A stretch of DNA of 64,000 nt from Pseudoflavonifractor sp. An85 (lineage in GTDB: Bacteria > Bacillota > Clostridia > Oscillospirales > Oscillospiraceae). Below, in pieces: positions 8,664-16,682 of this stretch. A model generated the notes under the pieces. The model was given only the letters and a program-made list of their open reading frames with translations. It was not told the DNA's origin and made no database searches. Location of the stretch: NCBI RefSeq assembly GCF_002161235.1, contig NZ_NFHE01000003.1, positions 62,001 through 126,000 of the forward strand, written 5' to 3'. Positions within the stretch are counted from its first letter, which is position 1. Every line of letters starts with the position of its first letter. The position numbers and the translations under genes are program-made.

Positions 8664-8732
8664 ATTATACCGGGAGCAACGGTGGCTCTCCATGGGATTT
8701 CCTTACACTTTCCCGTCCACTTCTTACACTTT
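8664..8732 (-). promoter_or_regulatory. Response-regulator-controlled promoter of the Bce ABC transporter
   Basis: Read on the minus strand: two identical AAAGTGTAAG repeats (plus-strand CTTACACTTT at 8723-8732 and 8702-8711) with a 21-bp period, i.e. two helical turns, then a weak -35 TGGAGA (8687-8692), a 17-bp spacer and a perfect TATAAT -10 (8664-8669). Repeats just upstream of a poor -35 are what an OmpR-family activator such as the adjacent BceR-like regulator would use. The site overlaps nothing coding; the kinase stop codon is 10 bp upstream. Confidence 0.7.
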
Positions 8733-8741
8733 TGTCACAAG

Positions 8742-9734
8742 TCACTCCACCCACCGCTGTTCTCGCTCCAAACCAATGCGGATGGTAGTTCCCTCCCCTG
8801 GGGTGGATTGGGCGGTGATGGTGTGGCCCAGGTTGGTGCAAATGCGCTGACACAGGTACAGCCCCAGGCCGCTGGCCTTCTTATCCCGGCGGCCATGATA
8901 CCCCGTATATCCCTTTTGGAAAATGCGGGGCAAATCTTCCGGTGCAATGCCCATGCCGTTGTCCCGGATGCACAGAGTGGATGCCCCCTCCAGTTCTATC
9001 CACACCTCTCCCCCGTCAGGGTTATACTTCAAGGCGTTGGACAGCACCTGCTCCAGGACAAAGGTCAGCCATTTTTCATCTGTGAGCACCCGCACCACTA
9101 AGGGCTGGTAGTGCAGCGTCATACGGCGGCGAATAAACTGGGTGGAAAACTTGCGCACCGCTCCCCGCACCATGTGGTCCAGCTCATATTCTCGGAAGAG
9201 ATAGTCGGTGGAATCGGAGTCCAGGCGGAGAAACGCCAGCACCATCTCCACATACTGCTCAATGCGCTGGAGTTCCTCCAACTGCTGCCGGGCCAAAGTG
9301 GAATCCTGGCTTTGTAAGGTCAGGCGCATGGAGGCAATGGGGGTTTTGATCTGGTGGGCCCATACGGTGTAATAGTCCACCATGTCCCCATAGCGGTGCT
9401 GCATCACCTGCTCCCGCTCCTGCTGCTCCTGGCGCAGGTGAGCGATGATGCACTGATAATCCCGATCATCCTGGCACAAGGGAGTGGGGAACTCCCCCAT
9501 CACCGCCCCGGACAGTTGGGAAAGCTGCTCCAGGCGGCGGTGCTTGTCCCGGGCCCGCCGCACATCCAGGCCCACAAACACACCTCCCAACACCAGACAC
9601 AGCCCAATGGGATAGAGCACCGCCCCCAAAGGCAGACGATACAGATAAAAGGTCACCAGGAAAATCAGGGAGAACAGCACAAAGATCCCCACCGCTTTTC
9701 TCCGGTCTCGGAGATAGGTCCAAACCATTTTCAT
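8742..9734 (-). CDS. Bce-type (intramembrane-sensing) sensor histidine kinase
   Basis: The 330-residue kinase has two N-terminal membrane helices (IFVLFSLIFLVTFYLY and AVLYPIGLCLVLGGVFV) with almost no extracellular loop, so it cannot sense peptides alone. In this family the BceAB transporter does the sensing. The phosphoacceptor histidine is in WAHQIKTPIASMRL; the ATPase part has an N box (FVLEQVLSNALKYNPDG), G1 (IRDNGMGI), F box (IFQKGYTG) and G2 (KASGLGLYLC). It lies 11 bp downstream of the response regulator and upstream of the ABC genes. Confidence 0.92.
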   Translation of the reverse strand: MKMVWTYLRDRRKAVGIFVLFSLIFLVTFYLYRLPLGAVLYPIGLCLVLGGVFVGLDVRRARDKHRRLEQLSQLSGAVMGEFPTPLCQDDRDYQCIIAHLRQEQQEREQVMQHRYGDMVDYYTVWAHQIKTPIASMRLTLQSQDSTLARQQLEELQRIEQYVEMVLAFLRLDSDSTDYLFREYELDHMVRGAVRKFSTQFIRRRMTLHYQPLVVRVLTDEKWLTFVLEQVLSNALKYNPDGGEVWIELEGASTLCIRDNGMGIAPEDLPRIFQKGYTGYHGRRDKKASGLGLYLCQRICTNLGHTITAQSTPGEGTTIRIGLEREQRWVE

Positions 9735-9745
9735 AAGCTTCCCCC

Positions 9746-10417
9746 TTAGGAAATCAGGTATCCCACCCCAAATTTGGTGGTGATGAAGGACTTAAGACCC
9801 GCGCTGTCCAGCTTTTTGCGCAGACGGTTGACGTTCACCGTCAGGGTGTTTTCATCCACAAAGCAGTCCCCTTCCCACAGCAGTTCCATCAGCCGCTCCC
9901 GGCTGACCACCGTCCCCTTCTGCTTCATCAGGGCCAGCAAAATGCGGTATTCATTTTTGGTTAGGTCAATGTTCTGCCCCTGGTAAGTCAGGGTACCGTC
10001 CCCGGTGTTGAGCATGGCCCCCCGGTGCTCCAGCACCGGCACGCTCCCCGCATAGTCGTAGGCCCGGCGGAGCATGGCCTGCACCTTGGCAATGAGCACA
10101 CTTTGGTCGAAGGGCTTGGCGATGAAGTCGTCCGCCCCCATATTCATGGCCATCACCAGGTTCATATTGTCCGAGGCCGAGGAGAGAAAGACGATGGGCA
10201 CCTGGGACACCGTCCGAATCTGGCTGCACCAGTGAAAGCCGTTGAAAAAGGGCAGGCCGATGTCCATGAGCACCAGGTGGGGCTGATAGCTTGCAAACTC
10301 CCCCAGCACGTTACGAAAATCGGTGACGCAGGCCGCCTCCAGACCCCAGGCTTCCAGCTGGGTTTGCACTGCCCCGGCAATCCCCCGGTCATCCTCCACA
10401 ATTAAAATCCGGTACAT
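9746..10417 (-). CDS. OmpR-family response regulator (BceR-like)
   Basis: The 223-residue regulator has a receiver domain (acid pocket in IVEDDRG, phosphoacceptor aspartate in LVLMDIGLPFFNG near residue 52, lysine in FIAKPFD) and a C-terminal winged helix (LTKNEYRILLALMKQ, RERLMELLW, LTVNVNRLRKKL). It leads the minus-strand operon with the kinase and the ABC transporter. The likely target is the AAAGTGTAAG direct repeat ahead of the ABC ATPase gene. The stimulus is probably a cell-wall-targeting peptide, as in the Bce family. Confidence 0.92.
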   Translation of the reverse strand: MYRILIVEDDRGIAGAVQTQLEAWGLEAACVTDFRNVLGEFASYQPHLVLMDIGLPFFNGFHWCSQIRTVSQVPIVFLSSASDNMNLVMAMNMGADDFIAKPFDQSVLIAKVQAMLRRAYDYAGSVPVLEHRGAMLNTGDGTLTYQGQNIDLTKNEYRILLALMKQKGTVVSRERLMELLWEGDCFVDENTLTVNVNRLRKKLDSAGLKSFITTKFGVGYLIS

Positions 10418-10470
10418 CTTCCACGCCTCCTTGTCAAAATCCCATTTAGTATATCACAGTTCTAAGACGC

Positions 10471-10500
10471 AAAAAAGCCCCCGTCCAAGTTGGACGGGGG
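10471..10500 (-). terminator. Terminator of the rpsF-ssb-rpsR operon
   Basis: On the minus strand a 10-bp stem (CCCCCGTCCA with TGGACGGGGG) is followed by CTTTTTT. It lies 15 bp after rpsR. Confidence 0.9.
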
Positions 10501-10514
10501 TTTGCAGCTGCAAA

Positions 10515-10757
10515 TTAGTCGGTGACGTAGGGCAGCAGAGCCACGTGACGGGCACGCTTGATGGCCTCAGTCAGCTGACGCTGATGCATGGCGCAGGTGC
10601 CGGTGGTGCGGCGGGGCAGGATCTTGGAGCGCTCGGACAGAAAACGCTTGAGTTTGGCAGCGTCCTTGTAGTCGATGTGCTCCACCTTGTCCACGCAGAA
10701 GGCGCAGACCTTGCGGCGCTTACGGTTGCCGCGGGGCTTCACATTATCCATAGCCAT
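10515..10757 (-). CDS. rpsR: 30S ribosomal protein S18
   Basis: The 80-residue protein matches S18 along its length: basic N-terminus ([23 protein letters not shown]) with the CxxC that binds zinc in zinc-type S18 proteins, then [21 protein letters not shown] and [19 protein letters not shown]. It pairs with S6 on the platform of the 30S subunit. It is the last gene of the conserved rpsF-ssb-rpsR operon, 37 bp after ssb. An ATG two codons in is an equally possible start. Confidence 0.98.
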   Translation of the reverse strand: MAMDNVKPRGNRKRRKVCAFCVDKVEHIDYKDAAKLKRFLSERSKILPRRTTGTCAMHQRQLTEAIKRARHVALLPYVTD

Positions 10758-10794
10758 AATGGCAGACCTCCTTACTTATGATGTGCCTCTTCGT

Positions 10795-11241
10795 TTAGAA
10801 GGGCAGGTCGCCGTCGTCATCGGCCAGTTCTGCAAACTGGTCGGCGCCGGCAGGGATCCCGTAATCCACGGGAGCGGGGGCGGCGGGACGGCTGAAGCTG
10901 CCGCCGCTCTCGCCGTCACGCTTGGAGTCGCCGAAATACACGTTGTCGGCAACCACCTCAGCAGAGCGGCGCTTGCCGCCGTCCCGATCCGTCCAATCAC
11001 GAATCTGAAGGCGGCCCTCCACCACAGCCATGCGGCCCTTGGTGAAGTACTTGGAAACGAACTCAGCAGTGTTGCGCCAAGCCACGACATCAATGAAGTC
11101 GGTAGCCTTCTCGCCACTGTCGCGATTCTTGAAGTCCCGATCCACAGCCAGAGAGAAAGATGCCACAGCGGTGCCACTCTGGGTGTGACGGAGCTCAGGA
11201 TCTCGGGTCAGACGACCCATGAGGATGATGCGGTTGAGCAT
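10795..11241 (-). CDS. ssb: Single-stranded DNA-binding protein
   Basis: The 148-residue protein has the OB fold of SSB (MLNRIILMGRLTRDPELRHT, VASFSLAVDRD, DFIDVVAWRNTAEFVSKYFTKGR, VVEGRLQIRDWTD), a Gly/Pro/Ala-rich linker and the acidic C-terminal tip ending DDDGDLPF that recruits replication and repair partners. It lies between rpsF and rpsR, as in most Firmicutes, so this is the housekeeping copy. GGAGGAG precedes the ATG. Confidence 0.98.
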   Translation of the reverse strand: MLNRIILMGRLTRDPELRHTQSGTAVASFSLAVDRDFKNRDSGEKATDFIDVVAWRNTAEFVSKYFTKGRMAVVEGRLQIRDWTDRDGGKRRSAEVVADNVYFGDSKRDGESGGSFSRPAAPAPVDYGIPAGADQFAELADDDGDLPF

Positions 11242-11255
11242 GGTTCAACTCCTCC

Positions 11256-11552
11256 TCAGGCGTTCTTCTTGGTGATGAGAGAACGCATGATGCCGGTGTT
11301 GATGCGCATCAGACGATCCAGCTCAGCGGGGAACTGGGGAGCAGAGGTAAAGCTCATCAGAACATAGTAGCCCTCGGTGAGATCCTCGATGGGGTAGGCC
11401 AGCTTGCGCTTGCCCCACTCGTCCACCTCGGTCACAGTGCCGTTGTTCTCAGCCAGAGCCTTGAACTTCTCCACCAGAGCGGCGGTCTCCTCCTCACCCA
11501 GGGTGGGGTTGATGACGTAGAGCACCTCGTAGTTTTCAGTCACTTTTGCCAT
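11256..11552 (-). CDS. rpsF: 30S ribosomal protein S6
   Basis: The 98-residue protein has the S6 ferredoxin-like fold signature (YEVLYVINPTLGEEET, ENNGTVTEVDEWGKRKLAYPI, GYYVLMSFTS, LDRLMRINTGIMRSLITK). It heads the rpsF-ssb-rpsR operon. The start at 11552 has AAGGAGG upstream; an apparent 17-residue extension runs through that site and was rejected. In many bacteria S6:S18 represses this operon by binding the mRNA leader, and the roughly 80-nt leader here could serve that purpose. Confidence 0.98.
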   Translation of the reverse strand: MAKVTENYEVLYVINPTLGEEETAALVEKFKALAENNGTVTEVDEWGKRKLAYPIEDLTEGYYVLMSFTSAPQFPAELDRLMRINTGIMRSLITKKNA

Positions 11553-11635
11553 TTTTTTGCACCTCCTTACGGACATATGGCCCCCGGTCTTTGCCAGAGG
11601 CAAGGATGTTACTGCCCTCTAGGACAGACCCATTT

Positions 11636-11663
11636 ATTATATCGAACTTTTGTAGTTTGTCAA
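11636..11663 (-). promoter_or_regulatory. Consensus promoter of rpsF-ssb-rpsR
   Basis: On the minus strand a perfect TTGACA (11658-11663) and perfect TATAAT (11636-11641) are 16 bp apart. The leader that follows has a short hairpin (TTGCC/GGCAA) and a CCGGGGG stretch before the ribosome binding site; a classical S6:S18 leader fold is possible but not shown. Confidence 0.85.
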
Positions 11664-11793
11664 GTCCTTTTTCACTCTTTTTCTCTCTTCGCACCAATCT
11701 CTTAGTTTCACAAGGTTTTCGCTTGGAATTTTTGGAACCTTTTTGGCTGGTTTGTCCAAGCTCGTTTTCTGTTTTGTTCAGTCGAATCCAGAA

Positions 11794-11888
11794 GTGAACA
11801 TTTTTTCTCGCACCAGCTATCCATTGCAGCGCAACGGTTTTATTTAAAAATTCAGGTGAACACTTTTTGTTCACCTATCTTTGTTCAC
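11794..11888. repeat. Cluster of GTGAAC/GTTCAC half-sites in the rpsF-LacI intergenic region
   Basis: In the 417-bp gene-free stretch 11553-11969, the motif occurs at 11794-11799 (GTGAAC), in a perfect 8-bp inverted repeat AGGTGAAC...GTTCACCT (11854-11861 and 11869-11876, 7-nt loop) and at 11883-11888 (GTTCAC). The palindrome could be a weak terminator for the LacI-type gene (minus strand) or an operator. Apart from this and the rpsF promoter nothing else was seen in the stretch, which is A+T-rich. Confidence 0.4.
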
Positions 11889-11969
11889 TTTCGATAATTT
11901 GAACTTTTCATTCTTGTATAGTATTTTTCACCAGTTTTCTTTGACGTTTTGGCCCAGCTGTAGTAAACT

Positions 11970-12887
11970 TTACCCGTTCCCCGGAAAATCCCCGCAAACC
12001 AGAATACGGTTGCCCTGGGCTGGGTCATAATCCAGTGTCAGCAAATCCGAGGCCACCGACGCCGCCGCCCGGGCTTTTTCCCGGTTGGGTGCAAACAGTT
12101 GAATGGCCGAGGTTGGGAGCAATCCCGGGCTGTCCAGGGAGCAGATGACGGCCAGGTTCTCAGGAGGAAACAGGCCGCACACCTCTACCCCCAGGAGATC
12201 TCCCACCACGATGCCTTTCCGGCCGCGGCGGGAAGCCAGAAACTCTGCAAGGGAGCTCTTTCCATTGTGAAAGAACACTTCCCTGGGGTCAAAGTCCTGG
12301 GTGAGCAGGCTCATGAGCTGACCGCTGCGCACCGGCTCAGCCACCAGGAAGAGGTCCTCCCGCTCCAGTCTTTGCCTGGCCTGGAGAAAGAGGGACGGAT
12401 AATCAGGCAATATCTTATAATAGAGAGGGTCGTTGTTGTCACAGTCCACGAAGATCATGGGCGTGACACAGGGAGGATTGACATGGGCCACCGCCTGACA
12501 GCCTCCATCCAGGACGAAGATCACACTGGGGGATACCGCCAAGACCTTGCGCCAGTCCTCCACCAGATCCCGCAGACGTAGGATTACCGAGGGGATGCCC
12601 AACGCCAAAAGTTCGGCCTCCAGCTGCATGGCCAGGTCGGTGAGGTGGACCCGCCGTCCAGCGGATTCCCCCTCCACGGTGGTGACCAGGATGGCCGCCC
12701 GGTTCTTCTTTCCCCGTGTGGTCCGTGTGGTGGGGTAGTTCAGCCGCTTGGCCGTGTTGATGACACGCAACCGGGTGGCGCTGCTGATTTTCCCCTGCCC
12801 GGAATGGTTCAGCGCATAAGACACCGTGGCCAGCGAACAGCCACAGGCCTTGGCGATCTGGCGCATGGTAACCTTTTTCTCTCCCAT
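11970..12887 (-). CDS. LacI-family transcriptional regulator
   Basis: The 305-residue protein begins with a LacI headpiece (TMRQIAKACGCSLATVSYALNHSGQGKISSATR, hinge VINTAKRLNYP) and continues with a periplasmic-binding-protein-like effector domain, which is shorter and more divergent than usual (LacI proteins are typically 330-340 residues). GGAGGGG precedes the ATG at 12887. It is divergent from glycogen phosphorylase, 93 bp apart, so control of glucan breakdown is the likely role. The effector is not predictable. Confidence 0.85.
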   Translation of the reverse strand: MGEKKVTMRQIAKACGCSLATVSYALNHSGQGKISSATRLRVINTAKRLNYPTTRTTRGKKNRAAILVTTVEGESAGRRVHLTDLAMQLEAELLALGIPSVILRLRDLVEDWRKVLAVSPSVIFVLDGGCQAVAHVNPPCVTPMIFVDCDNNDPLYYKILPDYPSLFLQARQRLEREDLFLVAEPVRSGQLMSLLTQDFDPREVFFHNGKSSLAEFLASRRGRKGIVVGDLLGVEVCGLFPPENLAVICSLDSPGLLPTSAIQLFAPNREKARAAASVASDLLTLDYDPAQGNRILVCGDFPGNG

Positions 12888-12929
12888 AAAAACGTCCCCT
12901 CCCGTGATGGCTATGGTCATCATATCAGA

Positions 12930-12942
12930 AATCACGTTGATT
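12930..12942. promoter_or_regulatory. Candidate LacI-type operator between the regulator and glgP
   Basis: AATCACGTTGATT is an inverted repeat (AATCA / TGATT, 3-nt centre containing CG) in the 93-bp divergent intergenic region. Its right half overlaps a possible -35 (TTGATT) for glgP. Confidence 0.35.
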
Positions 12943-12980
12943 GAAAAGCACCATACAGTTCAAAAGGAGCGAATCTCACC

Positions 12981-15245
12981 ATGGAATTTCAAGCAAGACT
13001 GAACGAAATCATCAAGCAGCGTTATCACAAGCCCCTGGCCAAGTGCTCCAAGGGCCAGGTTTACCACGCTTTGCTCCAGCTCACCCAAGAGCTGTCTGCT
13101 CAGCGTCCGGCTCCCGAGACCGGGCGCAAGCTATATTACTTCTCCGCTGAGTTCCTCATCGGCAAGCTGCTGTCCAACAACCTGCTGGCTCTGGGCATCT
13201 TCAACGAGGTGTCCCAGCTGCTGGAGAAAAACGGCTTCACTCTGGCGGAAATCGAGGAGCAGGAGCCCGAGCCCTCTCTGGGTAACGGCGGCTTGGGCCG
13301 TCTGGCCGCCTGCTTCCTGGACTCCCTGGCCGCTCTGGGTCTGCCCGGCGACGGCGTGGGCCTGAACTACCACTATGGTCTGTTCCACCAGTACCTGCGG
13401 GAGAACAAGCAGCAGGAGCAGGCCGACCCCTGGATTGAGGAAGAGGGCTGGCTCATTCCCACTGGTACCACCTTCCCCGTCCAGTTCGGCAACCAGACCC
13501 TCAACGCCGTGATGTACGACATCGCCATTCCCGGCGCCAACACCGACATTGCCAACCGCCTGCACCTGTTTGACGTGGAGAAGCCCGCCGCGGCTCCCTC
13601 CCACGGCATTGACTTTGACAAGGGTGATATCGCCCACCACCTCACCTCCTTCCTCTACCCCGACGACAGCGACGAGGCCGGTCGTCTGCTGCGCGTGTAT
13701 CAGCAGTACTTCATGGTCTCCGCTGGCGCTCAGCTGATTTTGAAGGAGTTGGACGAGAAGGGTATCTCCCCCTGGAATCTGTGTGAGCACGTGGCCATTC
13801 AGATCAACGACACCCATCCCTCCATGGTGCTGCCTGAGCTAACTCGCCTGCTGCTGGAGCGTGGTCTGTCCATGAACGACGCCCTCCACCAGGTGGCCCA
13901 TGCCTGTGCCTACACCAACCACACCATCCTGGCCGAGGCTCTGGAGAAGTGGCCCATGAGTTACATTGAGCGGGTGGCTCCCCAGCTGGTGCCCATCATC
14001 CGCGAGATGGATGCCCGCGCCAAGTCCGTCTTCCCTGACCCCCGTATGGCCATCATCGACCACAACGACACCGTGCACATGGCCCACATGGACATTCACT
14101 ACACCTACTCCACCAATGGCGTGGCTGCCCTGCACACCGAGATTCTAAAAAACTCCGAGCTGAAGCACTTTGCCGATGTGTACAGCTACAAGTTCAACAA
14201 CAAGACCAACGGCGTTACCTTCCGCCGCTGGCTGGAAGTGTGCAACCCCAAGCTGGCCGACCTCATCGACCAGTGCATTGGCGACGGCTGGCGGCGGGAT
14301 GCCAGCCAGCTGGAGAACTTCGCCACCTTCGTCCGGGACCCCAAGGTGCTCAGCGCCGTGCTGGACATCAAGGACGAGAACAAGCAGCAGCTGGCCAAGG
14401 TACTCAAGCAGCGTCAGAACGTGGAGGTGGACCCCCAGTCCATCTTTGACATCCAGGTCAAGCGTCTGCACGAGTACAAGCGCCAGCAGATGAACGCTCT
14501 GTTTGTCATCAAGAAGTATCTGGACATCAAGAGCGGCATCTTGCCCACCCGTCCCATTACCGTGATTTTCGGTGCCAAGGCCGCCCCTGCCTATGTCATG
14601 GCCAAGCACATCATCCACCTCATTCTCTGCCTGCGCCAGCTCATTGAATCCGATCCCCAGGTGCGCCCCTGGCTGCGCGTGGTGATGGTGGAGAACTACA
14701 ACGTCAGCTGGGCTGAGAAGCTCATCCCCGCCTGCGACATCTCCGAGCAGATTTCTCTGGCCTCCAAGGAGGCCTCCGGCACCAGCAACATGAAGTTCAT
14801 GGCCAACGGCGCCGTCACCCTGGGCACCATGGACGGTGCCAATGTGGAGATCGCTCAGCTGGTGGGCCGGGAGAATATCTACACCTTCGGCGCCTCCAGC
14901 GACCGGGTCATCCAGATGTACGCCAACCACAGCTACTATCCCCAGGAGTTTTACAACCGCCCCTGGGTCAAGGAAGTGGTGGACTTCATCATCTCCCCCA
15001 CCATGCTGGCCATCGGCGACGAGACCTGCCTGCGGGCTCTGTGGCAGGACATGACCCACAAGGATTGGTTCATGGCTCTGCTGGATGTGGAGGAGTACAC
15101 CGCCGTGCGCAACCGCCTGTATCAGGACTTCGAGAACCGCACCGAGTGGTCCAAGAAGATGCTGGTGAACACCGCCAAGAGTGGCTTCTTCTCCAGCGAC
15201 CGCACCATCGCCCAGTACAACCACGATATCTGGCACCTAAACTAA
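12981..15245 (+). CDS. glgP: Glycogen/starch/maltodextrin phosphorylase
   Basis: The 754-residue PLP enzyme cleaves alpha-1,4-glucan ends with phosphate to give glucose-1-phosphate. Visible hallmarks are EPEPSLGNGGLGRLAACFLDS, the NDTHPS block, VFGAKAAPAY-like segment (residues VIFGAKAAPAYVMAK), and the PLP-lysine motif EASGTSNMKFMANGAVTLGT. It is about 40-90 residues shorter than E. coli or animal phosphorylases, as is common in Clostridia. GGAG lies upstream of the ATG. The product feeds the phosphohexomutase encoded 1.4 kb downstream on the other strand, and the divergent LacI protein probably regulates it. Confidence 0.97.
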   Translation: MEFQARLNEIIKQRYHKPLAKCSKGQVYHALLQLTQELSAQRPAPETGRKLYYFSAEFLIGKLLSNNLLALGIFNEVSQLLEKNGFTLAEIEEQEPEPSLGNGGLGRLAACFLDSLAALGLPGDGVGLNYHYGLFHQYLRENKQQEQADPWIEEEGWLIPTGTTFPVQFGNQTLNAVMYDIAIPGANTDIANRLHLFDVEKPAAAPSHGIDFDKGDIAHHLTSFLYPDDSDEAGRLLRVYQQYFMVSAGAQLILKELDEKGISPWNLCEHVAIQINDTHPSMVLPELTRLLLERGLSMNDALHQVAHACAYTNHTILAEALEKWPMSYIERVAPQLVPIIREMDARAKSVFPDPRMAIIDHNDTVHMAHMDIHYTYSTNGVAALHTEILKNSELKHFADVYSYKFNNKTNGVTFRRWLEVCNPKLADLIDQCIGDGWRRDASQLENFATFVRDPKVLSAVLDIKDENKQQLAKVLKQRQNVEVDPQSIFDIQVKRLHEYKRQQMNALFVIKKYLDIKSGILPTRPITVIFGAKAAPAYVMAKHIIHLILCLRQLIESDPQVRPWLRVVMVENYNVSWAEKLIPACDISEQISLASKEASGTSNMKFMANGAVTLGTMDGANVEIAQLVGRENIYTFGASSDRVIQMYANHSYYPQEFYNRPWVKEVVDFIISPTMLAIGDETCLRALWQDMTHKDWFMALLDVEEYTAVRNRLYQDFENRTEWSKKMLVNTAKSGFFSSDRTIAQYNHDIWHLN

Positions 15246-15256
15246 GGTTCTCCCCA

Positions 15257-15300
15257 TTCCCGGGTGTGAGAGAGTTCTCACACCCGGGAATTTTTGTTTT
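15257..15300 (+). terminator. glgP terminator
   Basis: A perfect 13-bp-plus stem (TTCCCGGGTGTGAGA with its complement) is followed by TTTTTGTTTT. Confidence 0.95.
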
Positions 15301-15351
15301 ATTTGTGGAATTTTCCCAGTTTCACCTCTCTAATTTAGGTACAATCCCATC

Positions 15352-15379
15352 TTGTGATCCCGCTCCAGTCCTGTATAAT
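15352..15379 (+). promoter_or_regulatory. Promoter with no CDS downstream for 360 bp
   Basis: TTGTGA (15352-15357) and a perfect TATAAT (15374-15379) are 16 bp apart. Transcription would start near 15386, inside the hairpin-rich region described next. Confidence 0.6.
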
Positions 15380-15385
15380 ATGGGT

Positions 15386-15600
15386 TACTGCGCCAAAAAC
15401 TGGCGCAGCCGCGCGTGGAAAGGAGGCTTGAGCCGGAACGCGATCTCTTGTTGGAGCCTGTATGCAGGCTCACCTTTTTATAGCGCTCGGTGCCCTGCAC
15501 CGAGTAGGTCCTGGGGGAAATTCATCCCCGCCAGTACTTGTATAAAACAACTTGAGAGTAGTAAAAGTAGACCGTTCTGTGGAGGTTGTTGATTCCCGAT
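15386..15600 (+). ncRNA. Candidate structured non-coding RNA or long leader
   Basis: The 500-bp gap 15246-15745 has no convincing gene but a dense series of stems downstream of a good promoter: CTGCGCC/GGCGCAG (15388-15408), CGCGT/ACGCG enclosing a GGCT-AGCC hairpin, GAGCCTG/CAGGCTC followed by a T-run (15454-15479, terminator-like), CTCGGTGC/GCACCGAG (15486-15504), CTGG...CCAG with inner GGGG/CCCC (15511-15534), and AACAACTT/AGGTTGTT (15546-15590). It could be a terminated ~95-nt small RNA, a ~200-nt RNA of the 6S or raiA kind, or an attenuator for the lipoprotein gene. I do not recognise a riboswitch consensus. Confidence 0.45.
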
Positions 15601-15745
15601 CGAACAACATACTATATAGACTCAAAAAAAGACGACCGGATCATTGGATAAATAAAGGGAGGACAGTTTTGTCCAAGCATAAATAATACAATTCAAGGCG
15701 AGTTTGTTTGCAAGTACAATTACTTTTTTATTGGAGTGAACAACG

Positions 15746-16579
15746 ATGAAAAAACTAATTGTATTTCTGATGCTCTCTGTGAGCCTCTTCACCTTCACTG
15801 GCTGCACCAGCCAGGCAACCCCCAACAACAGCGCAGCTCCCACCGCTGATCCCAGCGCTTCCCAGGAGCAAACCACCCACGGCAACTATACCGACGAGAT
15901 GAAGATTGAGCACACCTGCGACCTGAGCGAAGCAGACGGGGCCGACAGTGTGGAGCGCCAGGGCGACCATGAGGAAAGCCCCTACTTCTCCCGTCTGGAC
16001 TTCTACAACATGGAGTCCACCGACACCCTGACCATCCTCTCCCACTTCAAAACCCAGCAGCAGACCAGCGAATGGAGCTGCGGCGTCACCAGCGCCCTGA
16101 TGGTGCTGAACTGGTACGACGCTCTGGGCGACTACAACGAGGAAACCCTGGCTGCATTCCGCAGCAATGGTCTGACTCCCGAGGCCACCAGCATGAGTCA
16201 GCTGGTGGAGATCTTCGATGGCGTGGGTGGCTTTGACGTGTACTCCACCCTGGACTGCGAGGATTCCGTCTACGACGTGTTCACCCTGGATTACATCCAG
16301 GAGACCCTGGCCGAAGGCAAGCCCATCATCGTGGGTTGGAACGACTGGGGCGGCCACTGGCAGGTCATCATCGGCTATGACACCATGGGCACTGAGACCA
16401 CCCAGGACGACGTGATCATCGTGGCCGACGCCTACGACACCACCGACCACAACCAGGACGGATACGGCGTGTACGGCGCGGAGCGCTTCCTGTACAACTT
16501 CACCTTCTACAACTTCTTCGACGCGTCCACCGGCGAGCCCAACGACATGTGCTTCCTGGTGGCCACCCCCGAGAAGTAA
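15746..16579 (+). CDS. Secreted lipoprotein with C39-like (papain-fold) peptidase domain
   Basis: The 277-residue protein has a lipoprotein signal peptide (KKLIVFLMLSVSLFTFTGC, lipobox cysteine at 20) and a low-complexity Ser/Ala/Pro linker. The following domain has the C39-like arrangement: catalytic cysteine in TSEWSCGVTSALMVLNWYD, histidine in GGHWQVIIGYD and an aspartate in IIVADAYDTTDH. It would sit on the outer membrane face, either as a cysteine peptidase or a non-lytic relative. No ABC transporter with a C39 domain or bacteriocin precursor is adjacent. TTGGAG precedes the ATG. Substrate unknown. Confidence 0.8.
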   Translation: MKKLIVFLMLSVSLFTFTGCTSQATPNNSAAPTADPSASQEQTTHGNYTDEMKIEHTCDLSEADGADSVERQGDHEESPYFSRLDFYNMESTDTLTILSHFKTQQQTSEWSCGVTSALMVLNWYDALGDYNEETLAAFRSNGLTPEATSMSQLVEIFDGVGGFDVYSTLDCEDSVYDVFTLDYIQETLAEGKPIIVGWNDWGGHWQVIIGYDTMGTETTQDDVIIVADAYDTTDHNQDGYGVYGAERFLYNFTFYNFFDASTGEPNDMCFLVATPEK

Positions 16580-16640
16580 CATAAATCGCATCCCTTCCGG
16601 CTCAGGAATGCGACCACGCAAACTATGAACAAAGATAAAA

Positions 16641-16674
16641 CGTCCCGCTCCGTAGTTGGAGCGGGACGCTTTTC
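16641..16674. terminator. Bidirectional intrinsic terminator
   Basis: An 11-bp stem (CGTCCCGCTCC / GGAGCGGGACG) with a T-run on each strand lies between the convergent lipoprotein and phosphohexomutase genes. Confidence 0.9.
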
Positions 16675-16682
16675 ATATGTTG

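Noticed and set aside
14145-15236. Long minus-strand frame inside glgP
   Set aside because: Codon-bias shadow of the phosphorylase gene; no ribosome binding site and His/Gly/Val-rich translation.
15386-15600. T-box or a named riboswitch
   Set aside because: The GGTGGNACCGCG T-box core and other riboswitch consensus boxes were looked for by eye and not found.
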